Origin: Rosenbergiella epipactidis
Lineage (GTDB): Bacteria > Pseudomonadota > Gammaproteobacteria > Enterobacterales > Enterobacteriaceae
Assembly: GCF_018494055.1 (NCBI RefSeq)
Contig: NZ_JABBFQ010000008.1
Span: 62,001 to 126,000 of the forward strand
DNA length: 64,000 bases
Direction of reading: 5' to 3'
A program made the position numbers and the translations under genes. Shown here piece by piece: positions 46,917 through 56,168 of the stretch (position 1 is the stretch's first letter; the number at the start of each line of letters is the position of its first letter). The notes below the pieces were generated by a model, which was given only the letters and a program-made list of their open reading frames with translations, made no database searches and had not been told where the DNA came from.

Positions 46917-48020
46917 ATGCTTAAAATTTACCCCATTATCTGCCTGTTGCCGTTAGCCTTAGTGGCTTGCGGCGATAAATCCGCTACCGACGATCCTCGC
47001 ACATTGCCTCCTCTGGTCAGGGCTGTAAAGGTGTCTGACACCCATAATGCTATTCGTTCCTTCACCGGTGTCGTGGTAGCAAAAATACAAAGCGACCTAG
47101 GTTTTAGGGTGTCAGGCAAAATTTTGGAACGCTTCGTGGAGACTGGCCAGACGGTGAGGCGCGGGCAACCACTGATGCGTCTTGATCCAAGCGATCTTGG
47201 CCTCCAAGCTCAGGCTTCACAGCAGGCGGTTAATGCGGCTCGCGCTCGCGCGAGGCAAGCCTCACTCGATGAAGCGCGCTATCGAAGCTTAGTTACGACA
47301 GGTACCGTTTCGGTATCAACCTATGACCAGTATAAAGCTGCCGCGGATTCCGCGAGAGCTGACTTGAGTGCGGCGCAATCGCAGGCCAATGTGGCACGGA
47401 ATGCCCAGAGTTATGCCGTCCTGGTTGCAGATAGCGATGGGGTGGTGATGGAGAGACTCGCCGAGCCGGGTCAGGTGGTTAGCGCAGGTCAACCCGTTAT
47501 CAGATTAGCGCGTGCCGGGCAGCGGGAGGCATTAGTTCAATTACCTGAAACGCTAAGACCAGCGATTGGTAGCCAAGCTGAAGCAACGTTGTATGGCGAT
47601 AGAAATCAGCCTGTCGAGGCTCGGCTCCGTGTTCTCTCCGATGCAGCCGACCCTTTAACGCGGACCTTTGAAGCACGCTATGTCTTGGCCGGTCCATTAG
47701 CCAATGCCCCATTAGGGGCTACCGTCACCCTGCATATCGCTGAGGGAAAAGCGGCCGTTACCGTCGCGCAAGTGCCTATTACCTCGCTCTTCGACCCAGG
47801 TAACGGTCCGGGAGTGTGGGTGATTACCGGTCGTCCCACTCGGGTAGCCTGGCGGGCGGTACAGGTTGCCGGTCTGAGCGACGATATGGCCACTGTCACC
47901 CGCGGAGTGGGTAGTGATGATGAGGTTGTCGCGTTAGGGGCTAACTTACTGCACGAAGGGGAGACAGTACGTGTGGCCCATCAAGGTGATGGCAGCATAG
48001 CGGGGGGGACAGCCCCATGA
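46917..48020 (+). CDS. RND efflux periplasmic adaptor lipoprotein
   Basis: The product has 367 residues. Lipoprotein signal with lipobox LVAC (Cys18), then a lipoyl half-motif (VSGKILERFVETGQTVRRGQ), a helical hairpin (about residues 90-155, alanine-rich), the second lipoyl half (DGVVMERLAEPGQVVSAGQP) and beta-barrel. It overlaps the pump gene by 4 bases. No outer-membrane factor is encoded nearby, so it probably docks on a shared TolC-type channel. Confidence 0.9.
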   Translation: MLKIYPIICLLPLALVACGDKSATDDPRTLPPLVRAVKVSDTHNAIRSFTGVVVAKIQSDLGFRVSGKILERFVETGQTVRRGQPLMRLDPSDLGLQAQASQQAVNAARARARQASLDEARYRSLVTTGTVSVSTYDQYKAAADSARADLSAAQSQANVARNAQSYAVLVADSDGVVMERLAEPGQVVSAGQPVIRLARAGQREALVQLPETLRPAIGSQAEATLYGDRNQPVEARLRVLSDAADPLTRTFEARYVLAGPLANAPLGATVTLHIAEGKAAVTVAQVPITSLFDPGNGPGVWVITGRPTRVAWRAVQVAGLSDDMATVTRGVGSDDEVVALGANLLHEGETVRVAHQGDGSIAGGTAP

Positions 48021-51000
48021 GTAACTCCCGCTTCAATCTTTCTTCGCTCGCTGTTCGCGAGCGCTCGATCACCTTGTTTCTAATTATTCTCGTAACGGTC
48101 GCCGGTACGCTCTCTTTTTTCAAGCTAGGTCGAGCGGAAGATCCGCCCTTTACCGTCAAGCAGATGACAATCATTACCGCATGGCCAGGGGCAACTGCTC
48201 AAGAAATGCAAGATCAAGTCGCTGAACCGCTAGAAAAACGCTTGCAGGAGCTGAAGTGGTACGACCGCACAGAAACTTATACCCGTCCCGGAATGGCTTT
48301 TACTACGCTATCGCTTCAAGACAGTACACCACCTTCGCAGGTACAAGAAGAGTTTTATCAGGCGCGAAAGAAAATAAGTGATGAGACTAAAAATCTCCCG
48401 CCAGGCGTTGTGGGACCGATGGTCAATGATGAGTTTTCCGATGTGACCTTTGCGCTTTTTGCCCTGAAAGCTAAGGGCGAGCCACAGCGTTTACTGGCGC
48501 GTGATGCCGAATCACTACGTCAGCGTCTGCTTCACGTACCGGGCGTAAAGAAAGTCGATATAATTGGTGAGCAGTCCGAGCGTATCTTTGTCTCTTTTTC
48601 CCATGATAAGTTAGCTACTCTCGGGGTCTCGCCCCAAGATATCTTTTCAGCCCTAAACAGCCAAAATATGCTCACGCCAGCAGGATCGATTGATACTCAT
48701 GGCCCGCAGGTTTTTATCCGCCTAGAAGGCGCTTTTAATAAGCTTACGCAAATTCGTCAAACACCCGTCGTGGTTAACGGCAAAACTCTACTATTGTCCG
48801 ATATTGCTACCGTCGAACGGGGCTACGAAGATCCTGCAACATTTATCCTCCGTAACCAAGGTGAACCCGCATTGTTACTGGGTGTAGTTATGCGAGAAGG
48901 GTGGAATGGGCTGACGCTAGGAAAGTCCCTAGATACCGAAGCCGCCAGCATAAACGCCTCGATGCCGTTAGGGATGTCGCTAACAAAAGTCACTGATCAG
49001 TCTGTTAATATTCGCTCTGCCGTTGATGAATTTATGGTCAAATTCTTCGTCGCGCTGCTGGTCGTCATGGTGGTCTGTTTTGTCAGTATGGGCTGGCGCG
49101 TCGGCATCGTTGTCGCTGCGGCAGTCCCCTTGACACTGGCCGCCGTTTTTATGGTCATGGAAGCCACGGGTAAAAATTTCGACCGCATTACCCTCGGATC
49201 CCTCATTCTGGCGCTAGGGCTTTTGGTGGACGACGCTATTATTGCGATCGAGATGATGGTCGTAAAAATGGAGGAAGGCTACGATCGTATTAAGGCGTCT
49301 GCCTATGCATGGAGCCATACTGCGGCGCCGATGTTAGCCGGGACATTGGTGACGGTAGTGGGCTTTATGCCCAACGGTTTTGCACATTCTACGGCGGGTG
49401 AATACACCAGTAATATGTTTTGGATTGTAGGCATTGCCCTTATCGCCTCCTGGATAGTGGCGGTTGTCTTTACGCCTTATCTCGGAGTGAAGATGTTGCC
49501 AGAGATTAAAACGGCGTCCGGAGGACATACGGCAGTTTATGATACACCGCGCTATAACCGCTTTCGTCGCTTATTGACTCAAGTGATCGCTAGAAAATGG
49601 CTGGTCGCTGGTGCGGTGGTTATCGTCTTTACGTTGGCCATCGTCGGGATGGCGGGAGTTAAGAAACAATTTTTCCCAACCTCTGACCGTCCAGTGGTAC
49701 TGGTTGAGATTCAGATGCCTTACGGTACCTCGATTGAACAGACCGATGCCGCTGCCGCGAAAATAGAAAACTGGCTGAAAAAGCAAAAAGAAGCGAAGGT
49801 CGTTACCTCTTATATCGGTCAGGGGCCTCCCCGTTTCTACCTCGCGATGACACCTGAGTTACCTGATCCGTCTTTTGCTAAAATTGTAGTACTCACCGAC
49901 AGTCAAGAGGCCCGCGATAAGCTTAAGTCTCGGTTACGACGTGTCGCGGCTGATGGACTTGCTCCGCAAGCACGTATACGCGTTACCCAGCTCGTTTTCG
50001 GTCCTTATTCACCCTATCCCGTGGCCTATCGTGTGATGGGACCCGATCCAGATAAGCTGCGCGTCATCGCGGGGAAAGTCGAAGCGGTAATGCTGGCCAG
50101 CCCTTTAATGAGAACCGTCAATACAGACTGGGGCCAGCGCGTCCCAACGCTTCACTTTTCGCTCAATCAGGATCGGCTTCAGGCGGTAGGTCTTACCTCA
50201 AATAGCGTCGCCGAGCAACTTCAGTTCCTCCTCTCTGGCGTGGCGATAACAGCCGTGCGCGAGGATATTCGCTCCGTACAGGTCATGGGGCGTGCAGCAG
50301 GCGATAGTCGGCTTGATCCCGCTAAAATAGCTGCATTCACGTTGGTGGGGGCTTCAGGTCAGCGAGTACCGCTCTCTCAGGTCGGTGATATCGAGGTAAG
50401 AATGGAGGACCCCTTACTACGACGCCGAGATCGTACCCCGACTATCACGGTAAGAAGCGATATTGCGGACTCCTTGCAGCCACCGGATGTCTCCACGGCG
50501 ATCCTAAAACAGTTACAACCGATTATTACTAAACTCCCTGCGGGATACCGTATTGAGCAAGGAGGGCCTATCGAGGAGTCGGATAAAGCGACGCAAGCGA
50601 TGATTCCACTCTTCCCGATAATGATCGCCATCACGCTGCTCATTATTATCTTGCAGGTAAGATCGATGTCAGCGATGGTGATGGTATTTTTAACCTCACC
50701 ATTAGGGTTAATTGGAGTGGTCCCGACGTTGCTACTATTCAACCAACCCTTCGGCATTAACGCATTAGTGGGATTGATCGCCTTATCGGGAATTCTAATG
50801 CGTAACACATTAATCCTTATCGGGCAGATTCATCATAACGAGAGTGAAGGGCTATCTCCTTTTGAGTCAGTAGTTGAGGCAACGGTTCAGCGCGCTAGGC
50901 CCGTATTACTGACGGCAATGGCGGCCATTTTGGCTTTTATTCCGCTCACGCATTCGGTCTTTTGGGGGACGCTGGCTTATACGCTGATCGGCGGAACCTT

Positions 51001-51079
51001 CGCGGGGACGATTATCACCCTCGTATTTCTACCCGCCATGTATGCGATCTGGTTCAAAATCCAGCGGAAAAATGAGTAA
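48017..51079 (+). CDS. RND-family efflux pump
   Basis: The product has 1020 residues with RND architecture, 12 membrane segments and two periplasmic domains. The TM4 Asp pair is present ([17 protein letters not shown]). At the TM10 position of AcrB Lys940-Asn941 it has Arg-Asn (ILMRNTLILIGQ). It is only distantly related to AcrB (shorter; starts RFNLSSLAVRERSITLFLII) and belongs to a separate clade from the housekeeping pump at 16-19 kb. Substrate unknown. Confidence 0.92.
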   Translation: MSNSRFNLSSLAVRERSITLFLIILVTVAGTLSFFKLGRAEDPPFTVKQMTIITAWPGATAQEMQDQVAEPLEKRLQELKWYDRTETYTRPGMAFTTLSLQDSTPPSQVQEEFYQARKKISDETKNLPPGVVGPMVNDEFSDVTFALFALKAKGEPQRLLARDAESLRQRLLHVPGVKKVDIIGEQSERIFVSFSHDKLATLGVSPQDIFSALNSQNMLTPAGSIDTHGPQVFIRLEGAFNKLTQIRQTPVVVNGKTLLLSDIATVERGYEDPATFILRNQGEPALLLGVVMREGWNGLTLGKSLDTEAASINASMPLGMSLTKVTDQSVNIRSAVDEFMVKFFVALLVVMVVCFVSMGWRVGIVVAAAVPLTLAAVFMVMEATGKNFDRITLGSLILALGLLVDDAIIAIEMMVVKMEEGYDRIKASAYAWSHTAAPMLAGTLVTVVGFMPNGFAHSTAGEYTSNMFWIVGIALIASWIVAVVFTPYLGVKMLPEIKTASGGHTAVYDTPRYNRFRRLLTQVIARKWLVAGAVVIVFTLAIVGMAGVKKQFFPTSDRPVVLVEIQMPYGTSIEQTDAAAAKIENWLKKQKEAKVVTSYIGQGPPRFYLAMTPELPDPSFAKIVVLTDSQEARDKLKSRLRRVAADGLAPQARIRVTQLVFGPYSPYPVAYRVMGPDPDKLRVIAGKVEAVMLASPLMRTVNTDWGQRVPTLHFSLNQDRLQAVGLTSNSVAEQLQFLLSGVAITAVREDIRSVQVMGRAAGDSRLDPAKIAAFTLVGASGQRVPLSQVGDIEVRMEDPLLRRRDRTPTITVRSDIADSLQPPDVSTAILKQLQPIITKLPAGYRIEQGGPIEESDKATQAMIPLFPIMIAITLLIIILQVRSMSAMVMVFLTSPLGLIGVVPTLLLFNQPFGINALVGLIALSGILMRNTLILIGQIHHNESEGLSPFESVVEATVQRARPVLLTAMAAILAFIPLTHSVFWGTLAYTLIGGTFAGTIITLVFLPAMYAIWFKIQRKNE

Positions 51080-51818
51080 GATTATCCCGTAGCGTTTTTA
51101 CGAAAGTCCTTCATAGACTACTCGCGCCGATGCAGGCTCGCTTACCGCCGGACTTGAAGGTGGAAGCGAGGAACAAAGGGGGGTTGGGCTTGCGATAGCT
51201 CAACCACCTATGCTGGCGGATAAAGTATATCAACACGTAGGCTATATTATTTCGTGATATAGCCAGCTCTCCGCTACCGAAAGGGGACGCCCGAACACTC
51301 CCAATAACAGCCTATAAATCCTTCACACCCGGTCAATATAGAGAAATAGCAGTGGGAATTACCCTGTCCCTTCTTATTGGGAGAATAGGGATAGTTAAAT
51401 AGTGACGTTAATTTAAATAATATCAAACGAGAGCCTATAAGCTATTACAAGAGCAATGTTTGCCCAGTTGTTAACCACTTTTTTATCTCATCCTAGGGCT
51501 AATTAAATTAATCGACGATTACTCAGTAGGGAACTTCTTAGAAATTTTATAAGAATCGTCTTGAAAACTATCACCAGTGAGCCTAACTCTATCTTTTGCC
51601 GTGAGCACAGTGATCCACGGAAAAGGCTAAGGTCTTCGTGTATAGACTGCTGACCACCAACGAGACTAGTATTAGCCTCTCGGCCGCCACTGACCTATAC
51701 AATTCGGTTTATTACTGTTAACTTCCTCGCGTTATGAGTTATAAAAATCCAACTTTAGTGAACTTGATGGTAGGTTATAATTGTGGTCAATCGTAATATC
51801 TCTTTAGCGAGGGAATCG
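51080..51818. other. Long gene-poor spacer after the RND operon
   Basis: No gene or recognisable fragment is seen in 740 bases. An 8-bp hairpin, GGCTATAT / ATATAGCC (51240-51264), has no T run. The segment shortly before 51819 is AT-rich and probably carries the porin promoter. Confidence 0.5.
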
Positions 51819-51915
51819 ATGAATAGAACGGTTAGTAAAAAATCGACGATAATGAAAAACCCTCCTATCTCGACACACTACCTTTTGCTCCAAAAAAAAA
51901 ACGTGCCCGTTATTG

Positions 51916-52581
51916 ATGCTATTAGTGTTTTTTCCCTCTATTTCCTTCAGTGCAGGTAGCTGGATAGACGTCCGTGACGGCTATGAGACCGCATATAATC
52001 GTCACGAACTTTCCTTTAGGGGGGGCTATAATTTCGATAATACGGCCGGTATTATGTTTACGAGTGCCTATAATTTAGAAGCAATGAACCAGTTCGACTA
52101 TAGTTGGCGTGAGTTGGAGGGATGGTATCCATTAGTTAACTATAATAAATTTTGGGTTACTGGTGGGGCTCTATTCAATGGTAATACCGATGGAAGTGGC
52201 GGGGCGGGTTATTTCGATTTTAAGTCTATGCTAAGGGAAGATTTGACGGTTACTTTACGTACTCGATACAATTATCGCAACTACGACTCAGACAACATAT
52301 ATAGTAGAAGAAAACCCGCAAACACTCTAGAGTCCCATCTTGGGGTAAGCTATAACATAAATAATGATTGGAATTACTATTTCGAGCCTGCCTACTTCAA
52401 ACATTTGAATAACTTTCGTTCAGCAAATAATAAAAGTTATCATATTGAGGTCGATAATATGTTGACCTACTTGGGCTTCAAGCATATCCAGCCGTCGATA
52501 GAGTTGGCCTATCTCGATCGCTCTGCACAGCGCAATCGCAATAACTATCGTATACGAGTGGGTCTGCGCTACAATTTCTGA
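51916..52581 (+). CDS. KdgM/NanC-family oligosaccharide-specific outer-membrane porin
   Basis: The given frame (about 222 residues) has a signal-peptide core (MLLVFFPSISFSA), then a 12-strand-type barrel rich in alternating aromatics and ending in the outer-membrane C-terminal Phe (RIRVGLRYNF). YETAYNRHELSFRGGY and YYFEPAYF are typical of KdgM-family porins for acidic or neutral oligosaccharides. No ribosome site precedes 51916. A strong GAGGG-N5-ATG at 51819 opens another frame that would join this one if an A10 run (51892-51901) were one base shorter, so the true start may be 51819 with a frameshift or phase-variable tract. Confidence 0.75.
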   Translation: MLLVFFPSISFSAGSWIDVRDGYETAYNRHELSFRGGYNFDNTAGIMFTSAYNLEAMNQFDYSWRELEGWYPLVNYNKFWVTGGALFNGNTDGSGGAGYFDFKSMLREDLTVTLRTRYNYRNYDSDNIYSRRKPANTLESHLGVSYNINNDWNYYFEPAYFKHLNNFRSANNKSYHIEVDNMLTYLGFKHIQPSIELAYLDRSAQRNRNNYRIRVGLRYNF

Positions 52582-52927
52582 GAATAAGGGAATTGATTAA
52601 TCTCGTCGTTGAAATGAGGATCTCTATTATCTCAGTAATCACGACATAGGTAGTAGTATTACGGGTTTCCTTTAAAAATGGGTCACTACGTTGATAGCTA
52701 GCAAAGCGCAGGCTTTAGCGAAAATCATTAATTACTACAGCGCCTAATCGTGATGTCGAATGACTCTATTGAGAGAGGGATGAAACAGCTTAGGGTTGAT
52801 ACCAACCAAGGAATTGCGGTGAATGATTAAGGCTAGCGCCACTTTCTGATTTTTCTCCAGAACAATGCTGAGAAATAATAAGCAGTGATAATCTATAGAG
52901 GTAGAAATTTATCACTGCCTTATCGAA
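52582..52927. other. Spacer between convergent porin and GH43 genes
   Basis: No gene is seen. It contains the hairpin at 52882-52918 near its right end; the remainder has no feature I recognise. Confidence 0.5.
52882..52918 (-). terminator. Probable terminator of the MFS-GH43 operon
   Basis: A perfect 10-bp stem, GCAGTGATAA (52882-52891) with TTATCACTGC (52909-52918). Read on the minus strand it is followed by TTATTATTTCT, 10 bases after the GH43 stop. Confidence 0.55.
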
Positions 52928-53845
52928 TTATATCGAATGGTTAATAGGTTTTATAGCACCGTCATCATCAAAGCATAATATCTTTTTCTGTAGCTCACGA
53001 TGATACCCCGACTCATCGTTCCAGAGCTGGCCATCCTGCAACGAAAATTGATGGTAAAATAGATAGAACTCGTCGGAATTGGGCTTATTAATGACATCAC
53101 AATGGCCCGTTGCTAATATATTTAGCGCTTCGCACTTTTCTAAAACAACATTGTCTTTCGGTATTATCAGAGGGTCTTCTATCGAGAAGTTATAACCGTA
53201 TCTCAGACGGTAATCAGGATGTCTCGTATCGTTTTCAGACCATATATAATAATACCTATCTTTTCTGTAGAATACCGAGACAGCTTCTCTGAATGATCCG
53301 TCATTGGGTGTGATATAGGCGATGCTCTCTTCTTTTATGCTGACCATATCAGAATTTAATTCTGCGCGGGCGAGATACATATTTCCCCAGAATAAATAGT
53401 AGGAATCATTTTTCTTGTCATGGAAAACATAGGGATCGATCTCTTGCCCAGTATCTATCGAGGGATCCCGATATTTATCTGTAATTAATGGCGTACCTTT
53501 ATCCTTAAACCCAGAGAAGGGTGACGTAGAGGTTGCCACCCCAATTTTTTGCTCAGCACAGAAGTAGAAAAAATAATGGTACTCATTATCTATCTTTTTC
53601 TCTATAGCACTGGGTGCCCACGCCTTATCGATAGCCCAAGAGACGTCTTTGGTGAGATCTAGGATGATGCCTTTTTTTTCCCAATCGATTAGGTCTTTGG
53701 ATGAAAAACACTCGAAGTAAGTACCTTGCCAATTTAACTTTCCATCCGTAGTGGGGTAAAGATAGAAACAGTTATCTTTTTCGGAGAAAATTAGATCAGG
53801 ATCGGCGTAAAAACCGTCGATTACCGCGCTATCGTTGTCTTTCAC
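52928..53845 (-). CDS. Glycoside hydrolase family 43-like enzyme
   Basis: The product has 305 residues without a signal peptide, so it is cytoplasmic. It has a five-bladed propeller pattern with the three GH43 carboxylates: Asp15 (FYADPDLIF), Asp137 (EIDPYVFHD) and Glu187 (FREAVSVFYRKDRYYYIW). Family members are arabinofuranosidases, xylosidases and arabinanases; linkage specificity cannot be read. It overlaps the upstream MFS gene by 4 bases, so imported oligosaccharide is probably its substrate. Confidence 0.85.
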   Translation of the reverse strand: MKDNDSAVIDGFYADPDLIFSEKDNCFYLYPTTDGKLNWQGTYFECFSSKDLIDWEKKGIILDLTKDVSWAIDKAWAPSAIEKKIDNEYHYFFYFCAEQKIGVATSTSPFSGFKDKGTPLITDKYRDPSIDTGQEIDPYVFHDKKNDSYYLFWGNMYLARAELNSDMVSIKEESIAYITPNDGSFREAVSVFYRKDRYYYIWSENDTRHPDYRLRYGYNFSIEDPLIIPKDNVVLEKCEALNILATGHCDVINKPNSDEFYLFYHQFSLQDGQLWNDESGYHRELQKKILCFDDDGAIKPINHSI

Positions 53846-55074
53846 TGTTGAACTCCATATATTATTTTTACTTCATTTTTCTTTGCTAAAAGAAAGAAAG
53901 AGATGAGAGTAAAGGCTAACACTGCCACACTAAGATATATATAGGTTGCCCCGAAGCCTTTCTCTAAATAGGAGTAACCGACAATAGGGGAAATTATCGC
54001 GATACTCACCTGACTTACCGCTTGATAGCCAATGAGATACACACTCGAATTAACCGATTTATCGAATACTTCAGAAATATACTTGAATGTGGAAACCAAA
54101 AGCAGGCTAATCTCTATACCATAGATAGGTTTTAGAATGGATATCACGATATAACTATCGGTTAGGCCTGTAAACAGCATTCTGGTCGTGACGATCAACC
54201 CAACAAGTAGTAGCCCATTTCTTGCCCCGATTTTATTAACAAATTTTGGTAGGAGAAAGAACATAAAAAATTCTATTACGCATTGTAGGGTGCTTAAATA
54301 ACCAAAAATAGAGGCACCTACCTCTCTTGTCGAAAAGAAGGTAACGAAATAGCGTGAAAACTGTTGTTCAGCGACCGCCATTATGCAGACTATTCCAATG
54401 ACATAAAAGCAGAAATGGATAAAGTCCCGAGAGAGCAATGTCTCTTTAATCAATACTTTTTTTACCACATCTTTATCAATAACGATCGCTTCGGTTGTGG
54501 TTTTTAATCGAATGTTAATATTGTAGATTAGAGGAATGGTCAACATTGAAACGACACTCCCGAGTATAAAATTATAATAGGGAGAAAGATTAAACAGAAC
54601 ACCAGAGAAAAGAGAGCCAGCCGCCCATCCTAACGATCCCCACATCCGGATGCTACCGAATTCTTTATTGATTGTGTCACTGAATTTATCCATATAGGAT
54701 TCAAATGCTGCAATCCCTGCGGCCCATCCCAACCCGATATAGACTCCGCCGAGAATTATCGCCGTATAAAGATGGTCAACTATCATGGGTGCATAGACAA
54801 ACTTAAAGAAGGGATACATGAGTATTGATATGAGTGCCACTATATAGAGTATATGTTTTTTTAGTCCGTAACGATCCATTACCCTTCCGTAGATAGGTTG
54901 GATAATAATCGCGCAGATAGCGTTTACCCCAAATATCAGTCCTATTTTACTGTCATTTATTTTGACAACTCTATCCAGCCATAGCGCGAGTAATCCGATA
55001 CATCCAGACCAAGAAAATACATATAGAAAAATCAGTAAGCTTATGTTTAGGTATTGTTTTTTAAGAATATCCAA
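53842..55074 (-). CDS. MFS oligosaccharide:H+ symporter (LacY/CscB/RafB-like)
   Basis: The product has 410 residues and 12 membrane segments. The segment EFGSIRMWGSLGWAAG matches the LacY region bearing the essential Arg144, and FGVNAICAIIIQPIYGRVMDRYGLKKH is the MFS loop 2-3. LacY-type transporters import sugars or short oligosaccharides with protons. It is the first gene of an operon with the GH43 enzyme; the KdgM-type porin 1.3 kb away would supply outer-membrane entry. Confidence 0.88.
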   Translation of the reverse strand: MDILKKQYLNISLLIFLYVFSWSGCIGLLALWLDRVVKINDSKIGLIFGVNAICAIIIQPIYGRVMDRYGLKKHILYIVALISILMYPFFKFVYAPMIVDHLYTAIILGGVYIGLGWAAGIAAFESYMDKFSDTINKEFGSIRMWGSLGWAAGSLFSGVLFNLSPYYNFILGSVVSMLTIPLIYNINIRLKTTTEAIVIDKDVVKKVLIKETLLSRDFIHFCFYVIGIVCIMAVAEQQFSRYFVTFFSTREVGASIFGYLSTLQCVIEFFMFFLLPKFVNKIGARNGLLLVGLIVTTRMLFTGLTDSYIVISILKPIYGIEISLLLVSTFKYISEVFDKSVNSSVYLIGYQAVSQVSIAIISPIVGYSYLEKGFGATYIYLSVAVLAFTLISFFLLAKKNEVKIIYGVQQ

Positions 55075-55630
55075 GAGTATACCCTTTACGGTTAAATAGG
55101 CTTCTTAATTATTTCTATAACCGTTCGGCTAGAAATAGACGTCTCTTACATGATTTTCATTCGAAATATTAATGATTAATAACAAAGTAATGTTAAGCTA
55201 ATGTAAATACAATGTAATTATTATGGAGTATGAGGTTTGTCACAATTTATCTTCATCCCTGTAGGACTACTGGGATTATCTTATTGATTTTTCTATTGGT
55301 ATTGTTGAGCGTGAAGAGTGGGGAGCAGGCGCGGAGGATTCTATAGGCGGCGACATAACCGATAACAGTTTAGGGTAATCTTACTGAGCTTCGGCTTAGA
55401 ATTGTCGCCATAGTAATCCGTCTTGGTACCTTGGTTAGGTCCGAACATCGCCTTTATCTAAACAGCCTGGTAATGCGCTACAGACGTTCGGCCTGCAACC
55501 TAACACGAGGGTAAAGTTAATACGCCCCTTAAGGTAGCACTCCAAGGAAATACGTCTTACCTTCTGCCTTACTATCTTCGTCTTGATAAAAAATAAAAGG
55601 AGAGATATACGCTTACCTTACTCAACGTTA
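55075..55630. other. Spacer upstream of the MFS gene
   Basis: No intact gene. The first 150 bases are AT-rich and probably hold the leftward MFS promoter. The remainder has many stops in all frames. Some short frames look coding-like, but no family is recognised. Confidence 0.45.
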
Positions 55631-56023
55631 TTCAGCGAAGCTTATGCAGGATTATCCGCTACGAAGAAGTCTCTCGATAAAAGTACTCTCGGTAGGTCTC
55701 TAGTTGAATTATTTATTCAAGGGTCTCGCAAAGTAATGGATGTTCTTTTTGTGTAGAGATGCATGCTAAATCTTTGCGTTCGTTGGATGTCTATCTGGAA
55801 AAAATTGACGCTGTCGCCGGGTAGCGTGTCAGTAAGCGTTTTAGCGAGAAAGAGAGAGCTGCATTCAATGGGGGTGAGTCGTTATATTGCCAAGACTTAT
55901 GCCAGTGGTGAAGATTATGACTTGTTGAAGGGGCACTTTAGTAACGTAGAAATCTCGGACCTCACTTTTGCGGTCGCGACCATGTCTGCATTGAATCGGC
56001 TGGCGATAGGTATGCGTCAATAA
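55631..56023 (+). pseudogene. Decayed AhpD/carboxymuconolactone-decarboxylase-family gene
   Basis: Three pieces in two frames rebuild one AhpD-like protein. FSEAYAGLSATKKSLDKSTL and SLVELFI are in one frame from 55631. RVSQSNGCSFCVEMHAKSLR, with the family CxxC-x3-H redox motif, is in another frame from about 55723, which continues through a TAG (about 55816) to FSEKERAAF. The last piece, ending AVATMSALNRLAIGMRQ, returns to the first frame and ends at 56023. At least two frameshifts and one nonsense codon. The family includes peroxidase-like disulfide proteins and CMD decarboxylases. An 86-codon open frame here is only its remains. Confidence 0.8.
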
Positions 56024-56047
56024 GTCTCAGACATGAATATGTCCTTG

Positions 56048-56077
56048 CCCCGTAGCGAGTATTTATACGCTACGGGG
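56048..56077. terminator. Strong hairpin after the decayed AhpD-like gene
   Basis: A perfect 10-bp GC-rich stem, CCCCGTAGCG (56048-56057) with CGCTACGGGG (56068-56077), has a 10-base loop. No T run, so termination is uncertain. Confidence 0.4.
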
Positions 56078-56168
56078 AGGCGAGACTATTGGCGTTAGTA
56101 CAGACAGTAAATCCCTCAGTATACCTACTATAACAGCTTATATCAGCCGCATTGAAGGACCCGTACCC

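Noticed and set aside
51240-51264. GGCTATAT/ATATAGCC hairpin as the RND operon terminator
   Set aside because: It has no T run and lies 160 bases after the stop; there is not enough support.
55763-56023. 86-codon open frame as an intact small gene
   Set aside because: Its start has no ribosome site and upstream AhpD/CMD motifs lie in another frame, so it is the tail of a pseudogene.
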